This document shows, one piece after another, positions 1-9,721 of a DNA stretch of 64,000 nucleotides (within the stretch, counting starts at the first letter, position 1; every line of letters begins with the position of its first letter). The stretch is from the NCBI RefSeq assembly GCF_022869865.1, contig NZ_CP094984.1:1736001-1800000 (forward strand). Reading direction: 5' to 3'. The position numbers were made by a program, and so were the translations under genes. Source of the stretch: Arthrobacter zhangbolii. GTDB lineage: Bacteria; Actinomycetota; Actinomycetes; Actinomycetales; Micrococcaceae. The notes below the pieces were generated by a model. The model had not been told where the DNA came from, did not search any database, and saw only the letters and a list, made by a program, of their open reading frames with translations.

Positions 1-615
1 GAAGTCCAGGGAACGGCGTGACCCGGCATAGGTGATGCCCTGCTGCTGGAAACGGGCCGCCCGCGGGTGCCGGGCCACCGCTGTGCCGTCCTTCCACTCG
101 CCCTGTCCGCCGTCCGCGGGCGCCGGCTGTCCATCGAAGGCCGGGCCGTAGTGGGCTGCCGCCGTAATGGCCGAAGTGCCTATCACGGCGGCGGAAATTC
201 CCAGCAGGCAGTCGAAGCCCTGCTCCTCGCTCAGGCCGGCTGAGGCGAGCGTGGCAAGTATCCGTTCCACGTCCCCGGGGCTGGCCATGTTCACCAGCCT
301 GCGCGGAGTGAGCACAATGCGCAGCAGCCAGCGGTGTGCCGTGAACGCTTCCCACTGCGCCTCTGCCATGTGGGCCAGCACCTGCTGCCAGGTGTGGGTC
401 CCGGGGCCAAGCAGGGAGAATTCGGCGGTGGCCGCCCCGGCCATCATCAGCAGCAGGTCATTGCGGTCTGCCACGTGCCGGTACAGGGCCATGGCCGAGA
501 CGCCCAGGTCACCGGCAACGCGCCGCATGCTCACGGCATCGAGGCCTTCGGCGTCGGCTATCGCGACGGCGGCTGCAGCGATACCGTCCGGGGTCAGCGG
601 GTTTTTCCGGGACAC
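1..615 (-). CDS. TetR/AcrR family transcriptional regulator (3' end outside window)
   Basis: Dimeric DNA-binding repressor of the TetR superfamily; the ligand is unknown. The translated minus strand begins with a helix-turn-helix region (DGIAAAAVAIADAEGL, then MRRVAGDLGVSAMALYRHV), the classic TetR recognition helix ending in ALYRHV. The remaining residues fit the ligand-binding helical domain. At least 205 codons are present and the gene runs off the window, so the C-terminus is missing. The GTG start is chosen because the helix-turn-helix begins soon after it and an AGAAAGG ribosome-binding site lies just upstream. It is divergent from the kdp operon and shares a 246-bp intergenic region with it. 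It may regulate itself or kdp, but KdpDE is the expected kdp regulator. Family confident; role unknown. Confidence 0.85.
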   Translation of the reverse strand, partial: MSRKNPLTPDGIAAAAVAIADAEGLDAVSMRRVAGDLGVSAMALYRHVADRNDLLLMMAGAATAEFSLLGPGTHTWQQVLAHMAEAQWEAFTAHRWLLRIVLTPRRLVNMASPGDVERILATLASAGLSEEQGFDCLLGISAAVIGTSAITAAAHYGPAFDGQPAPADGGQGEWKDGTAVARHPRAARFQQQGITYAGSRRSLDF

Positions 616-719
616 GGGCGTGCCTTTCTGCGAATAAGATCGGTGCTTCAAGTTTACGGCGTACACGCCACGGAGATGCGCATCCTGTTCGCCGCTGCGG
701 CGCCGCGTTATGGGTATTT

Positions 720-758
720 CGTAAGGGTTTGCGGCGGGGCCGTAAGGAAAGCGTTAGG
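720..758. promoter_or_regulatory. Phased direct repeats upstream of kdp (candidate KdpE or TetR site)
   Basis: Three near-identical 7-mers occur in the same orientation: CGTAAGG at 720, CGTAAGG at 741 and CGTTAGG at 752. Their starts are 21 and 11 bp apart, close to two turns and one turn of the helix. OmpR-type regulators such as KdpE usually bind direct repeats with about one-turn spacing, so this is a candidate KdpE operator. The divergent TetR protein is the alternative, although TetR sites are normally palindromic. This is inference from spacing only. Confidence 0.35.
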
Positions 759-861
759 AACGGCGCCGGGGCGCCCTGCGGAGGTTTCTAATCGAATGCG
801 GCACAAGGCGTGCCCGTGCTGCCGTTGCGGCGGCACGCTGATTCGGCTGGGGGCAATTCCT

Positions 862-945
862 GTGCTTGACGTTTTATTTGTGCTGGGCTTCGCAGGGCTA
901 TTCGCTGCGTTTGTCCTGATGGTCGGGGCGGTGGAAAGACTGTGA
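862..945 (+). CDS. 27-residue membrane micropeptide at the head of the kdp operon
   Basis: A 27-residue ORF with a GTG start encodes one hydrophobic helix (core VLFVLGFAGLFAAFVLMVG) and a short polar end (AVERL). A G-rich stretch 8 to 14 bases upstream may be its ribosome-binding site. Its TGA overlaps the GTG of kdpF in a GTGA junction, the same coupling style used at kdpF/kdpA and kdpD/kdpE, which argues that it is translated. From memory, short single-helix ORFs ending in a Glu-Arg-Leu-like tail occur in front of kdpF in other actinobacteria. A helix of this kind could pack against KdpA as KdpF does, or it may simply couple translation. It has no named family that I can assign. Confidence 0.6.
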   Translation: MLDVLFVLGFAGLFAAFVLMVGAVERL

Positions 946-1031
946 TCGTCTTTAACATCCTGGCGCTTTGCCTCGGGGCGGCCGCAGCCGGCTACCTTCT
1001 GGTGGCCCTCATCCGACCGGAGCGGTTCTGA
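942..1031 (+). CDS. kdpF: KdpF, small stabilising subunit of the Kdp potassium ATPase
   Basis: KdpF is a roughly 29-residue single-span peptide that stabilises the KdpABC complex in the cytoplasmic membrane. Here the ORF has exactly 29 residues: a hydrophobic helix ([19 protein letters not shown]) followed by ALIRPERF. The terminal RPE(R/K)F is a hallmark of KdpF. The GTG start overlaps the stop of the preceding micro-ORF, and its own TGA overlaps the kdpA ATG by one base. Position immediately before kdpA, length and C-terminal motif together make the assignment secure. Confidence 0.93.
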   Translation: MIVFNILALCLGAAAAGYLLVALIRPERF

Positions 1032-2692
1032 TGGGCGGGTGGGCAACGCTTGCCCAGGTGCTCAGCCTGCTTCTCCTGCTGGCCCTGGTCCACCGGCCCC
1101 TCGGCGACTACATGGCCCGGCTCTATTCCTCCGATCAACATCTTCGGATAGAACGCGGTTTTTACCGCCTGATCGGCGTGGACGGTTCCTCCGGCCAGGC
1201 CTGGCAGAGCTACCTGCGCGGCGTCCTGGCCTTCTCCGGAGCCAGCATGCTCCTGCTCTATGTGCTGCAGCGGGTCCAGCCGCTGCTGCCGGGTTCGCTC
1301 GGCCTTCCTGCCGTCCCCGAGGCCCTTTCCTTTAACACGGCTGCCTCCTTCGTGGCCAATACCAACTGGCAGTCCTATTCACCCGAAGCCACCATGGGCT
1401 ATGCGGTGCAGATGACCGGACTCGCAGTGCAGAACTTCCTCTCGGCGGCCGTCGGGCTGGCCGTGGCCGTGGCCCTGATCCGCGGACTGGCCGGGCGCAA
1501 CTGCGCCACCATCGGCAACTTCTGGGTGGACCTGACCCGCGGCGTCCTGCGGCTGCTGCTCCCCGGGGCATTCCTGGCCGCCATTGTCCTTATGGTTGGC
1601 GGGGTGATCCAGAACTTCAACGGCTTCAGCTCCGTCACCACGCTGCTGGGCGGAACCGCCACCATCCCCGGCGGGCCGGTGGCCTCGCAGGAAGCCATCA
1701 AGCTGCTGGGCACCAACGGAGGCGGGTTTTTCAACGCCAACTCCGCGCATCCGTTCGAAAACCCCGGCGGCTGGACCAACCTGGTGGAAATCTTCCTGAT
1801 GCTTCTCATCCCGTTCAGCCTGCCCCGCACCTTCGGCACCATGGTGGGCGACCGCCGGCAGGGCTACGCCATCCTGACCGCTATGGCCGGGATCTTCACG
1901 GTGTCGCTCGCAGCCATGACAGCCTTCGAATTCGGTGCGGCTGACGGCGCCGCCGGGTCCATGGAGGGCAAGGAGCAGCGCTTCGGGATAGCCGCCTCCA
2001 CGCTCTTCGGTTCCACCAGCACGCTCACGTCCACCGGAGCAGTGAACGCCATGCATGACAGTTTCAGCCCGCTGGGCGGAATGATGGCCATGCTGAACAT
2101 GATGCTCGGCGAGGTGGCCCCCGGCGGCGTCGGCTCCGGGCTCTACGGCATGCTGATCCTGGCAGTGGTTACGTCCTTCGTGGCCGGCCTCCTGGTAGGC
2201 CGCACCCCCGAATACCTCGGCAAGAAAATCGGGCCGAAGGAAATCAAGCTCGCCAGCCTCTACATCCTCACCATGCCCACCCTGGTCCTGGTGGGAACGG
2301 CACTGAGTTTCGCCGTACCGGCCATCCGGGCCGACATTGAAGGCACCTCCATCCTGAACACCGGGCTGCACGGCTTCAGTGAGGTCCTGTACGCCTTCAC
2401 CTCGGCAGCCAACAACAACGGTTCGGCGTTCGCGGGCCTTACTGCCAACACCCCGTGGCTGAACACGGCCCTAGGCGTGGCCATGCTCGTCGGACGCTTC
2501 CTGCCGATGATCTTCGTTCTCGCACTGGCCGGGGCCTTCGCGGAGCAGGGCAAGGTCCCTGCCACCTCAGGAACCCTGCCCACCCACCGGCCGCAATCCG
2601 TGACGCTGCTGTGCGGCGTCACCGTGATTGTGACTGCCCTGACCTTCTTTCCCGTACTCGCGCTGGGTCCCCTGGCGGAAGGACTGCACTAA
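1031..2692 (+). CDS. kdpA: KdpA, potassium-binding and translocating subunit
   Basis: Channel-like subunit of the high-affinity Kdp P-type ATPase, a superfamily-of-K-transporters fold with about ten membrane helices. The 553-residue length is normal. The four selectivity-filter regions are visible: [30 protein letters not shown] and [13 protein letters not shown]. The ATG at the TGATG overlap with kdpF is chosen over an upstream in-frame start because it gives the usual N-terminus and coupling. kdpB follows after two bases. The operon is expected to be induced by potassium limitation through KdpDE. Confidence 0.97.
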   Translation: MGGWATLAQVLSLLLLLALVHRPLGDYMARLYSSDQHLRIERGFYRLIGVDGSSGQAWQSYLRGVLAFSGASMLLLYVLQRVQPLLPGSLGLPAVPEALSFNTAASFVANTNWQSYSPEATMGYAVQMTGLAVQNFLSAAVGLAVAVALIRGLAGRNCATIGNFWVDLTRGVLRLLLPGAFLAAIVLMVGGVIQNFNGFSSVTTLLGGTATIPGGPVASQEAIKLLGTNGGGFFNANSAHPFENPGGWTNLVEIFLMLLIPFSLPRTFGTMVGDRRQGYAILTAMAGIFTVSLAAMTAFEFGAADGAAGSMEGKEQRFGIAASTLFGSTSTLTSTGAVNAMHDSFSPLGGMMAMLNMMLGEVAPGGVGSGLYGMLILAVVTSFVAGLLVGRTPEYLGKKIGPKEIKLASLYILTMPTLVLVGTALSFAVPAIRADIEGTSILNTGLHGFSEVLYAFTSAANNNGSAFAGLTANTPWLNTALGVAMLVGRFLPMIFVLALAGAFAEQGKVPATSGTLPTHRPQSVTLLCGVTVIVTALTFFPVLALGPLAEGLH

Positions 2693-2694
2693 CC

Positions 2695-4845
2695 ATGTCC
2701 ACACTTACCAAACCCCGAGAATCCGAACAGGCCGGTACCCCGGCCCCGGTGCGCCGCGGCGTCACCGCGGGATCGCTGGCGGCCGGCCTGCCCGGAGCTT
2801 TCCGGAAGCTGGACCCCCGGCTTATGGTCCGCACGCCGGTGATGTTCATTGTCGAAGCCGGAGCCGTCCTGATCACGGCCATCGCCGTGGCCGAACCCTT
2901 CCTCGGCGGGCCGGCGGATTCCGGCGGCACCGCCGTCCCCGGAGCCTTCTCCTGGCTGATCGCGGGTTGGCTTTGGGCCACCGTTATCTTCGCCAACCTC
3001 GCGGAATCCGTGGCCGAGGGACGGGGCAAGGCGCAGGCAGCCAGCCTGCGCAACAGCCGTGCCACCACCACCGCCTACCGGGTGGACGGGTATGACGCAG
3101 CCCGAGATCCGGCCGCTTTGGGGGCACCAGTGGCCGAAGTCCCCTCTGCCGACCTGGCCCTGGACGACGTCGTGGTGGTCGAAGCAGGACAGGTCATCCC
3201 GGGCGACGGCGACATCATTGACGGTATTGCCTCCGTGGATGAATCCGCCATTACCGGTGAATCCGCTCCGGTGGTCCGTGAATCCGGCGGGGACCGTTCG
3301 GCCGTCACCGGCGGCACCCGCGTCCTGTCGGACCGGATCGTCGTACGGATCACGTCCAGGCACGGTGAAACGTTCGTGGACCGGATGATCCGGCTGGTGG
3401 AAGGCGCCGCCCGGCAGAAAACGCCCAACGAGATTGCCCTGGATATCCTGCTGGCCACGCTGTCCCTGGTCTTTATCGTGGTGGTGCTGACCCTCAACCC
3501 GCTGGCAGGCTACTCGTCCGCCACGGTCAGCATCCCCGTGCTGGTGGCACTTCTGGTGTGCCTGATCCCCACCACCATCGGCGCGCTGCTCTCCGCCATC
3601 GGCATTGCCGGCATGGACCGCCTGGTCCAGCGCAACGTCCTGGCCATGTCCGGCCGCGCAGTGGAGGCAGCCGGCGACGTCACCACCCTGCTGCTCGACA
3701 AGACCGGCACCATCACCTACGGCAACCGCCAGGCCGCCGGTTTCATCCCGATCAACGGCACCGAAAGCACCGACCTGATTGACGCCGCCGTGCTGTCCTC
3801 CTTCGGCGATCCCACCCCGGAGGGCAAGTCCATCGTGGACCTGGCCGCAGCGAAGGGGTGCCGGCCCGAACCGCCCGCCGGATCCGTCAGCGTTCCCTTC
3901 ACTGCGCAGACCCGGATGAGCGGCATGGACTTCCCCGACGGGGCGAAGATCCGCAAGGGCGCCTCCTCCGCCATCCTGGACTGGACGGCGGAATCCGGCG
4001 GCATCGACGTCGACGTGCTGATTGCCGTTGAAGACCGGGTAAAGAGAATCTCCACGGGCGGCGGCACACCGCTGCTGGTGGCGGTCCGGGACGCCGACGG
4101 CGGCACCCGGGTGCTCGGCGTCGTCCACCTGAAGGACGTGGTCAAGGAGGGCCTGAAGGACCGTTTCGCGCAGCTGCGCGCCATGGGCATCCGCACGGTG
4201 ATGATCACCGGTGACAATCCCTACACCGCCAGGGCCATTGCGGCCGAGGCAGGGGTGGATGACTTCCTCGCGGAAGCGACGCCCGAGGACAAGATGGCCC
4301 TGATCCGGCGTGAACAGGAGGGCGGCCACCTGGTCGCCATGACCGGTGACGGCACGAATGACGCCCCGGCCCTGGCCCAGGCCGACGTCGGCGTGGCAAT
4401 GAATACCGGCACCTCCGCGGCGAAGGAAGCGGGCAATATGGTGGACCTGGACTCCGACCCCACCAAGCTGATCGACATTGTCGGTATCGGTAAACAGCTG
4501 CTCATCACGCGCGGTGCGTTGACCACTTTCTCCATCGCGAACGACATTGCCAAGTACTTCGCGATCATCCCGGCGATGTTCGTGGGGGTGTTCCCGGGCC
4601 TGTCCGCACTGAACCTGATGCAGCTGCATTCACCCGCCTCGGCAATCCTGTCCGCGGTCATCTTCAACGCGGTGATCATCGTGGCGCTGATCCCGCTGGC
4701 ACTGCGGGGCGTGAAGTACCGGGCCGCCGGATCCTCCTCGATCCTTAGCCGGAACCTGCTGGTCTACGGTGTGGGCGGCGTGATCGCGCCGTTCATCGGC
4801 ATCAAGGCCATCGACCTGCTGATCAGCCTTCTCCCGGGCTTCTGA
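2695..4845 (+). CDS. kdpB: KdpB, ATP-hydrolysing subunit of the potassium P-type ATPase
   Basis: P1A-type ATPase subunit that drives potassium import through KdpA. The 716 residues carry every core motif: TGES in the actuator domain at about residues 187-190, the phosphorylated aspartate in DKTGT at residue 335, MITGDN, and the hinge motif TGDGTNDAP. In the E. coli enzyme the Ser of TGES is phosphorylated to inhibit the pump, and that Ser is conserved here. The start two bases after kdpA gives a typical basic N-terminus (MSTLTKPRE). No defect seen. Confidence 0.97.
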   Translation: MSTLTKPRESEQAGTPAPVRRGVTAGSLAAGLPGAFRKLDPRLMVRTPVMFIVEAGAVLITAIAVAEPFLGGPADSGGTAVPGAFSWLIAGWLWATVIFANLAESVAEGRGKAQAASLRNSRATTTAYRVDGYDAARDPAALGAPVAEVPSADLALDDVVVVEAGQVIPGDGDIIDGIASVDESAITGESAPVVRESGGDRSAVTGGTRVLSDRIVVRITSRHGETFVDRMIRLVEGAARQKTPNEIALDILLATLSLVFIVVVLTLNPLAGYSSATVSIPVLVALLVCLIPTTIGALLSAIGIAGMDRLVQRNVLAMSGRAVEAAGDVTTLLLDKTGTITYGNRQAAGFIPINGTESTDLIDAAVLSSFGDPTPEGKSIVDLAAAKGCRPEPPAGSVSVPFTAQTRMSGMDFPDGAKIRKGASSAILDWTAESGGIDVDVLIAVEDRVKRISTGGGTPLLVAVRDADGGTRVLGVVHLKDVVKEGLKDRFAQLRAMGIRTVMITGDNPYTARAIAAEAGVDDFLAEATPEDKMALIRREQEGGHLVAMTGDGTNDAPALAQADVGVAMNTGTSAAKEAGNMVDLDSDPTKLIDIVGIGKQLLITRGALTTFSIANDIAKYFAIIPAMFVGVFPGLSALNLMQLHSPASAILSAVIFNAVIIVALIPLALRGVKYRAAGSSSILSRNLLVYGVGGVIAPFIGIKAIDLLISLLPGF

Positions 4846-4899
4846 CATGGCACCCCTTAACCGCACAGCACGCAGCACACCTCTGACCAGGAGCAGTAA

Positions 4900-5508
4900 A
4901 TGAACCCCGTCCGCAGCAGTATGCGCCAACTTGGCGTCTCCCTCCGGGCACTGGCGGTGCTCACTGTTCTCCTCGGCGTGGTGTATCCGCTGACAGTCGC
5001 CGGAATCGGACAGGCCGCCCTGCACGGCCGGGCCAACGGCTCGTTGGTCAGCAGCGGCGGCACGGACGTGGGATCGGCGCTGATCGGGCAGTCCTTCACT
5101 GACGCCGACGGCGCCGCCCTGCCGCAGTGGTTCCAGTCCCGGCCTTCGGCAGCGGGGGACGGGTATGACGGCGGCGCCTCCAGCGGCTCCAACCTCGGCC
5201 CGCTGAATGAGGACCTGGCTGCTGCCGTGGCGGAGCGGCGGGCCGCCGTGGCCGAGCTGGAGGCGGTGGTGCCGGCAGATGTTCCCGCCGAGGCAGTCAC
5301 CGCGTCGGGGTCCGGGCTGGATCCGCACATCAGCCCCGAGTACGCCCGGATGCAGGTGGACCGGGTGGCCGCCGAACGCGGCCTGGACCCGGCCCGGGTC
5401 CAGGCACTCGTGGATGATGCCACGCAGGCTCCGTTCGCAGGGATCCTCGGACTGCGCACCGTTAACGTGTTGCTTTTGAACATTTCACTGGCGGAGCTGG
5501 ACACTTAG
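4900..5508 (+). CDS. kdpC: KdpC subunit of the potassium-transporting ATPase
   Basis: KdpC is the single-span accessory subunit with a periplasmic/extracellular domain that contacts KdpA and KdpB. The 202 residues start with a membrane helix (about residues 12-32, LRALAVLTVLLGVVYPLTV) and contain the family motifs GQSF, YFQSRPS-like WFQSRPSA and the C-terminal region around ASGSGLDPHISP, which is diagnostic. An AGGAG site lies about eight bases before the ATG. A 54-bp gap after kdpB is the longest gap within the operon. Confidence 0.96.
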   Translation: MNPVRSSMRQLGVSLRALAVLTVLLGVVYPLTVAGIGQAALHGRANGSLVSSGGTDVGSALIGQSFTDADGAALPQWFQSRPSAAGDGYDGGASSGSNLGPLNEDLAAAVAERRAAVAELEAVVPADVPAEAVTASGSGLDPHISPEYARMQVDRVAAERGLDPARVQALVDDATQAPFAGILGLRTVNVLLLNISLAELDT

Positions 5509-5511
5509 TCC

Positions 5512-8043
5512 ATGACGCGGGGACAACTGAGGGTATTCCTGGGGGCGGCGCCCGGGGTGGGGAAGACCTACGCCATGCTCGAGGAAGGGCGCCGCCTCCG
5601 CAGCGAGGGGGCGGACGTCGTCGTCGCGCTGGTGGAGACCCACGGCCGTGCAGCGACAGCTGCCCAGGCCGAGGGCCTGGAGACAGTCCCGCGCGCCGTC
5701 CTGCACCACCGCGGGCTGGAGCTCACGGAGCTGGACCTGGACGCCGTGCTGGCCCGCGCCCCGGAGTATGCGCTGGTGGACGAACTGGCCCATACCAATG
5801 TCCCCGGACTGAAGCATGAAAAGCGGTGGCAGGACGTGCAGGCCCTGCTCGATGCCGGGATCAACGTCCTGTCCACCGTGAACATCCAGCACGTCGATTC
5901 GCTTAATGACGTGATCGAGCAGATCACCGGCACCCTGCAGGCCGAAACCGTGCCGGACGCCGTCCTGCGCGAGGCCGAACAGGTGGAACTGGTGGACCTG
6001 GCGCCGCAGTCCCTGCGGGGACGGCTGGCCGACGGGGTGATCTACCCGGCCGAACGCGTGGACGCCGCGCTGTCCAACTACTTCAGGCTGGGCAACCTCA
6101 CCGCGCTGCGCGAGCTGGCCCTGCTGTGGCTGGCGGACGAGGTGGACTCGGCACTGAACCGGTACCGTGCGGAACAGGGCATTCACCGTAAATGGGAAGC
6201 CCGGGAACGGGTTGTCGTAGCCCTGACCGGCGGCCCCGAAGGACGAACGCTGCTGCGCCGGGGTGCGCGGATAGCCGCCCGGTCGGCCGGCGGGAAACTG
6301 CTGGCCGTCCACATTGCCGGTGCGGACGGACTGCGCGGAGCAGAGCCCGGGGAGCTGGCGGCGCAGCGGATCCTGGCGGAAAAACTGGGCGGCACCTTCC
6401 ACCAGGTGGTGGGCCACGACATTCCCAAGGCACTGGTGGACTTTGCCCGCGGCGTCAACGCCACACAGCTGGTAGTCGGCGTGAGCCGCCGCCCGCGGAT
6501 TGCGGCGCTGCTCTCCGGCCCCGGGATCGGGGCCACCGTGATCCGGGAGTCGGGGGACATTGATGTCCACATCGTGTCCCACTCGGCGGCAGCACGGGCG
6601 CTGGTGCTGCCGCACTTCGGCGGTGCACTCTCCAGGCGCCGCCGCCTGCTGGGTTTTGCCCTGGCCCTGGCCGGAGGTCCGCTGCTTACCGCCGGGCTGG
6701 TGGCCGTCCGGAGCGCCGAGACCATCACCGGCGACGTCCTGAGCTACCAGCTGCTGGTGATTCTGGTGGCGCTGGTGGGCGGGATCTGGCCGGCACTGTT
6801 CGCCGCGCTGCTTTCGGGTCTCACACTGGACTTCTTCTTTATCCAGCCGCTCTACACGGTCACGGTTGCCACGCCCTCCCACATGCTGGCCCTGGGCCTG
6901 TATGTGGTGAACGCGCTGCTGGTCAGCTACGTGGTGGATGCGGCGGCGCGCCGTGCCCGCACCGCCCGGCGGTCGGCGTCGGAATCCGAACTGCTGGCTT
7001 CGGTCGCGGGCAGCGTGCTGCGGGGTGAGGATGCCCTGGCCGCCCTGGTGGGGCGCACCCGTGAGGCGTTTACCCTGGGCGCGGCGCGGCTGAGGGCGGA
7101 CGGCATGGACCTGTACGCCGACGGCGACTGGCCGGCAGATCTCCCGCCGGGGGACCCGGCCTTCACCCGGCTGCCGGTGGGGGAACGCGCCTTCCTGGAT
7201 CTGTGGGGGCGTGAACTGGCGGCTTCGGACCGCCGGCTGCTGGCGGTGATCACCGCCCAGCTGGAAGCGGCACTGGAGCACCGGGAACTGACCGAGACGG
7301 CCCGCGGGCTCGGGTCCCTGGCCGAGGCGGACAAGGTACGCACGGCGTTGCTGGCCGCCGTGGGACACGACCTGCGCCGGCCGCTGACGGCGGCCACCGC
7401 CGCGGTTACCGGACTGCGGGCCACGGACGTCACCTGGTCCGAGCAGGACCGCAGCGAGCTGCTTGCCACTGCCGAGGAATCACTCGCGTCCCTTTCCACG
7501 CTGGTGACCAGCCTGCTGGACGTCAGCCGGCTGCAGGCGGGGGTGGTCGGGGTAAACCTGGAGCCGCTGAATGTTGCCGATGCCGTGCTGCCGGCACTGG
7601 AGGAACTGGACCTGGGCCCGGCCGAGGTGGAACTCGGGATTCCTGTGGACGGCCGGAATGTTCTTGCCGATCCGGTGCTGCTGCAGCGGGTGCTGGTCAA
7701 TCTCCTGGCTAACGCCGTACGGTTCAGCCCGGAGTCGGCCAGAGCCGTGCTGGCCGTGAGCGAGTTTTCCGGACGGGTGGAAATCCGTGTCATAGACTCG
7801 GGCCCCGGTGTCCCGGAACCACGGCAACCGGACATCTTCACGCCGTTCCAACGGCTGGGCGACACGGACAATCAAACCGGCCTGGGGCTGGGACTGGCAC
7901 TGGCGAAGGGATTCACTGAAGGTATGGGCGGCACCTTGGAGGCCGAAGACACACCCGGCGGCGGGCTGACCATGGTCCTTTCGCTGCCTGCCGCGGACCG
8001 TGTGTCCGCCGGGGCAGGCGGCCTGCCGGTGGGGGCCCGATGA
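5512..8043 (+). CDS. kdpD: KdpD sensor histidine kinase
   Basis: Membrane sensor kinase controlling kdp expression with KdpE. The N-terminal KdpD domain carries a Walker A motif (GAAPGVGKTY) and a Walker B-like segment (YALVDELAHTN). A universal-stress-protein domain follows at roughly residues 230-360, then four closely spaced membrane helices (DUF4118, about 380-490). The kinase core has the phosphoacceptor histidine in GHDLRRPLT at residue 619, the N box (NLLANAVRFSP) and G boxes (DSGPGVPE, GLGLGLALAKG). At 843 residues it is slightly shorter than the E. coli protein. In some Firmicutes the USP domain binds c-di-AMP; whether this one does is unknown. It overlaps kdpE by four bases. Confidence 0.96.
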   Translation: MTRGQLRVFLGAAPGVGKTYAMLEEGRRLRSEGADVVVALVETHGRAATAAQAEGLETVPRAVLHHRGLELTELDLDAVLARAPEYALVDELAHTNVPGLKHEKRWQDVQALLDAGINVLSTVNIQHVDSLNDVIEQITGTLQAETVPDAVLREAEQVELVDLAPQSLRGRLADGVIYPAERVDAALSNYFRLGNLTALRELALLWLADEVDSALNRYRAEQGIHRKWEARERVVVALTGGPEGRTLLRRGARIAARSAGGKLLAVHIAGADGLRGAEPGELAAQRILAEKLGGTFHQVVGHDIPKALVDFARGVNATQLVVGVSRRPRIAALLSGPGIGATVIRESGDIDVHIVSHSAAARALVLPHFGGALSRRRRLLGFALALAGGPLLTAGLVAVRSAETITGDVLSYQLLVILVALVGGIWPALFAALLSGLTLDFFFIQPLYTVTVATPSHMLALGLYVVNALLVSYVVDAAARRARTARRSASESELLASVAGSVLRGEDALAALVGRTREAFTLGAARLRADGMDLYADGDWPADLPPGDPAFTRLPVGERAFLDLWGRELAASDRRLLAVITAQLEAALEHRELTETARGLGSLAEADKVRTALLAAVGHDLRRPLTAATAAVTGLRATDVTWSEQDRSELLATAEESLASLSTLVTSLLDVSRLQAGVVGVNLEPLNVADAVLPALEELDLGPAEVELGIPVDGRNVLADPVLLQRVLVNLLANAVRFSPESARAVLAVSEFSGRVEIRVIDSGPGVPEPRQPDIFTPFQRLGDTDNQTGLGLGLALAKGFTEGMGGTLEAEDTPGGGLTMVLSLPAADRVSAGAGGLPVGAR

Positions 8044-8714
8044 GGATCCTGCTGGCCGACGACGATACGCAGATACTGCGCGCCCTGCGCATCACGCTCT
8101 CCGCGTACGGGTACGAGGTGGTGACCGCCGAGAGCGGCAGTGCAGCCATCCGTAAAACCGTGGATACCCATCCTGACCTGCTGGTCCTGGACCTGGGCAT
8201 GCCCGGGTTGAGCGGGATGGATGTCATCGAGGCGGTCCGCGGCTGGAGCGCGGTGCCCATCCTGGTGGTATCCGGCCGGATGGATCCTGCGGACAAGGTC
8301 CGTGCACTGGACCTCGGCGCTGACGACTATGTGACGAAGCCCTTCTCCACCGAGGAGTTGCTGGCCCGCATCCGTGCCCTGTCCCGCCGGACACCGGCCG
8401 CGGCAGGGCCGAGCGAAATATCCTTCGGCTCGGTGCGTGTCGATCTGGCTGCCCGGCGGATTATCCGGCTGCCGGACGGGTCCGACATCCGCCTTACGCC
8501 TACTGAATGGCGCCTGCTGGCGGCCCTCCTGGCACACCCGGGCATGTTGGTGACGCGGGATACCCTCCTGCACGACGTCTGGGGGCCGGGCACCACCGAT
8601 ACGGGCTACCTGCGGCTGTACATCGGGCAGCTGCGCCGCAAACTGGAGGTAGACCCCGGGTGTCCCGAGCATCTGCTGACCGAGCACGGCATGGGGTACC
8701 GGTTTGTGCCGTAA
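8040..8714 (+). CDS. kdpE: KdpE response regulator
   Basis: OmpR-family response regulator and partner of KdpD. The 224 residues contain a receiver domain with the acidic pocket (LADDD), the phosphoacceptor in LLVLDLGMPG (about residue 51), the conserved lysine in YVTKPFS, and a C-terminal winged helix ending in the typical GMGYRFVP. The ATGA overlap with kdpD implies translational coupling. Phosphorylated KdpE is expected to activate kdp under potassium limitation or osmotic stress. A strong terminator follows directly. Confidence 0.97.
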   Translation: MRILLADDDTQILRALRITLSAYGYEVVTAESGSAAIRKTVDTHPDLLVLDLGMPGLSGMDVIEAVRGWSAVPILVVSGRMDPADKVRALDLGADDYVTKPFSTEELLARIRALSRRTPAAAGPSEISFGSVRVDLAARRIIRLPDGSDIRLTPTEWRLLAALLAHPGMLVTRDTLLHDVWGPGTTDTGYLRLYIGQLRRKLEVDPGCPEHLLTEHGMGYRFVP

Positions 8715-8725
8715 CGGCGCTGGAA

Positions 8726-8770
8726 ACGCAAAAGCGTCCGTCCCCCTTCAGGGAACGGACGCTTTTGCGT
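8726..8770. terminator. Bidirectional intrinsic terminator between kdpE and the convergent NlpC/P60 gene
   Basis: A perfect 16-bp inverted repeat has left arm ACGCAAAAGCGTCCGT and right arm ACGGACGCTTTTGCGT, separated by 13 bases that themselves contain CCC and GGG able to extend the stem. The arms carry A and T tracts so that either direction ends in a T-rich strand. It lies 12 bases after kdpE and 42 bases from the stop of the convergent gene, so it can serve both. Confidence 0.85.
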
Positions 8771-8811
8771 AGCAACGGCAGGATTGCCGTGCGCGGACGG
8801 GCCGCTAAGCC

Positions 8812-9711
8812 TTATGCGCGGTAGAACACGGGGCCGGAGCCGACGTTGACGGACTGGACCACGGTCTGGTTGCCGTTCCAGCCGCTGTGGATGGCCTCGC
8901 CGTTGCCGATGTAGATGGCAATGTGGGCCAGGCCCATGCCGCCGTCGGCGTAGTAGACCATGTCACCGGGCTCCGGAGTGGAGACCTGGGTGCCGTAGGC
9001 AGCCAGCTGTGCGGGGGCAAGGTCGCCCACGGAGTGGCCGGCGGCGCGCAGGGCAACCTCAACCAGGACGGTGCAGTCCTGGGCGGCGCCCAGCTGCGAG
9101 TACGCCGATGCCAGCATGGTGGCGTTGCTGCCGGTGGCAGCAGCGGCGGCGGGAGCCGGGGCCGGGGTAACCGAAGTGGCCTGGGTGCTGATGATGCCGT
9201 TGTCCGCGGCAGCAGGGGCGACCGGTGCGGCGTAGGCCTCGGTGGTGTAGGTGGCGGCAGCGTAATCCAGGGCAGCCGGTGCGGCTGCTGCCTCGCCGGA
9301 GACGGTGATGACGTCGCCGGGGTAGATGATCGATGCCATGGACAGGCCGTTCAGGGCGAAGACACTGTCCAGGCTGACGCCGTAGTTGGCGGCAATGGCG
9401 CCCAGGGTGTCACCGGACTGAACGGTGTGGGTGGTGCTGGCGGCTGCCGGAGCGGCAACGGGAGCGGCTTCAGCCACGGGGGCTGCGACCGGTGCGGCCG
9501 GAGCTGCAGCCTGGGTCGGCGTGTAGTTGTCGTTCGCTACGACGCCTGCGGAGGCCGGTGCGGCCATTCCGAGCATCAGGCCGGATCCGGCGGCTACAAC
9601 GGCTGCGGTGCTGCCGATGGTCCGTCCGCGGCTGACGGTGGTCTGTGAGATGGTGGACCAAACGCCGGCGGTCTCGGCACGGTGACGTCCACGGTTCTTA
9701 TTGAATGACAT
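8812..9711 (-). CDS. Secreted LysM-NlpC/P60 peptidoglycan hydrolase
   Basis: Cell-wall enzyme predicted to cut peptide stems of peptidoglycan. The 299 residues have a twin-tract N-terminus with a signal peptide ending near residue 55 (AAPASA), an Ala/Pro-rich linker, one LysM domain at about 94-138 (THTVQSGDTLGAIA), a second Ala/Pro linker, and a C-terminal NlpC/P60 domain at about 197-299. The likely catalytic residues are Cys213 (QDCTVLV), His263 (LAHIAIY) and His275 (AIHSGW). The usual DCSG box reads DCTV, a mild variation. A GAGAGG ribosome-binding site precedes the ATG and is part of the riboswitch described upstream. The gene is monocistronic. Confidence 0.92.
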   Translation of the reverse strand: MSFNKNRGRHRAETAGVWSTISQTTVSRGRTIGSTAAVVAAGSGLMLGMAAPASAGVVANDNYTPTQAAAPAAPVAAPVAEAAPVAAPAAASTTHTVQSGDTLGAIAANYGVSLDSVFALNGLSMASIIYPGDVITVSGEAAAAPAALDYAAATYTTEAYAAPVAPAAADNGIISTQATSVTPAPAPAAAAATGSNATMLASAYSQLGAAQDCTVLVEVALRAAGHSVGDLAPAQLAAYGTQVSTPEPGDMVYYADGGMGLAHIAIYIGNGEAIHSGWNGNQTVVQSVNVGSGPVFYRA

Positions 9712-9721
9712 GTTGATTTAC

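Noticed and set aside
2689-4629. 646-codon open frame antisense to kdpB
   Set aside because: Composition is unnatural and kdpB on the other strand has every P-type ATPase motif.
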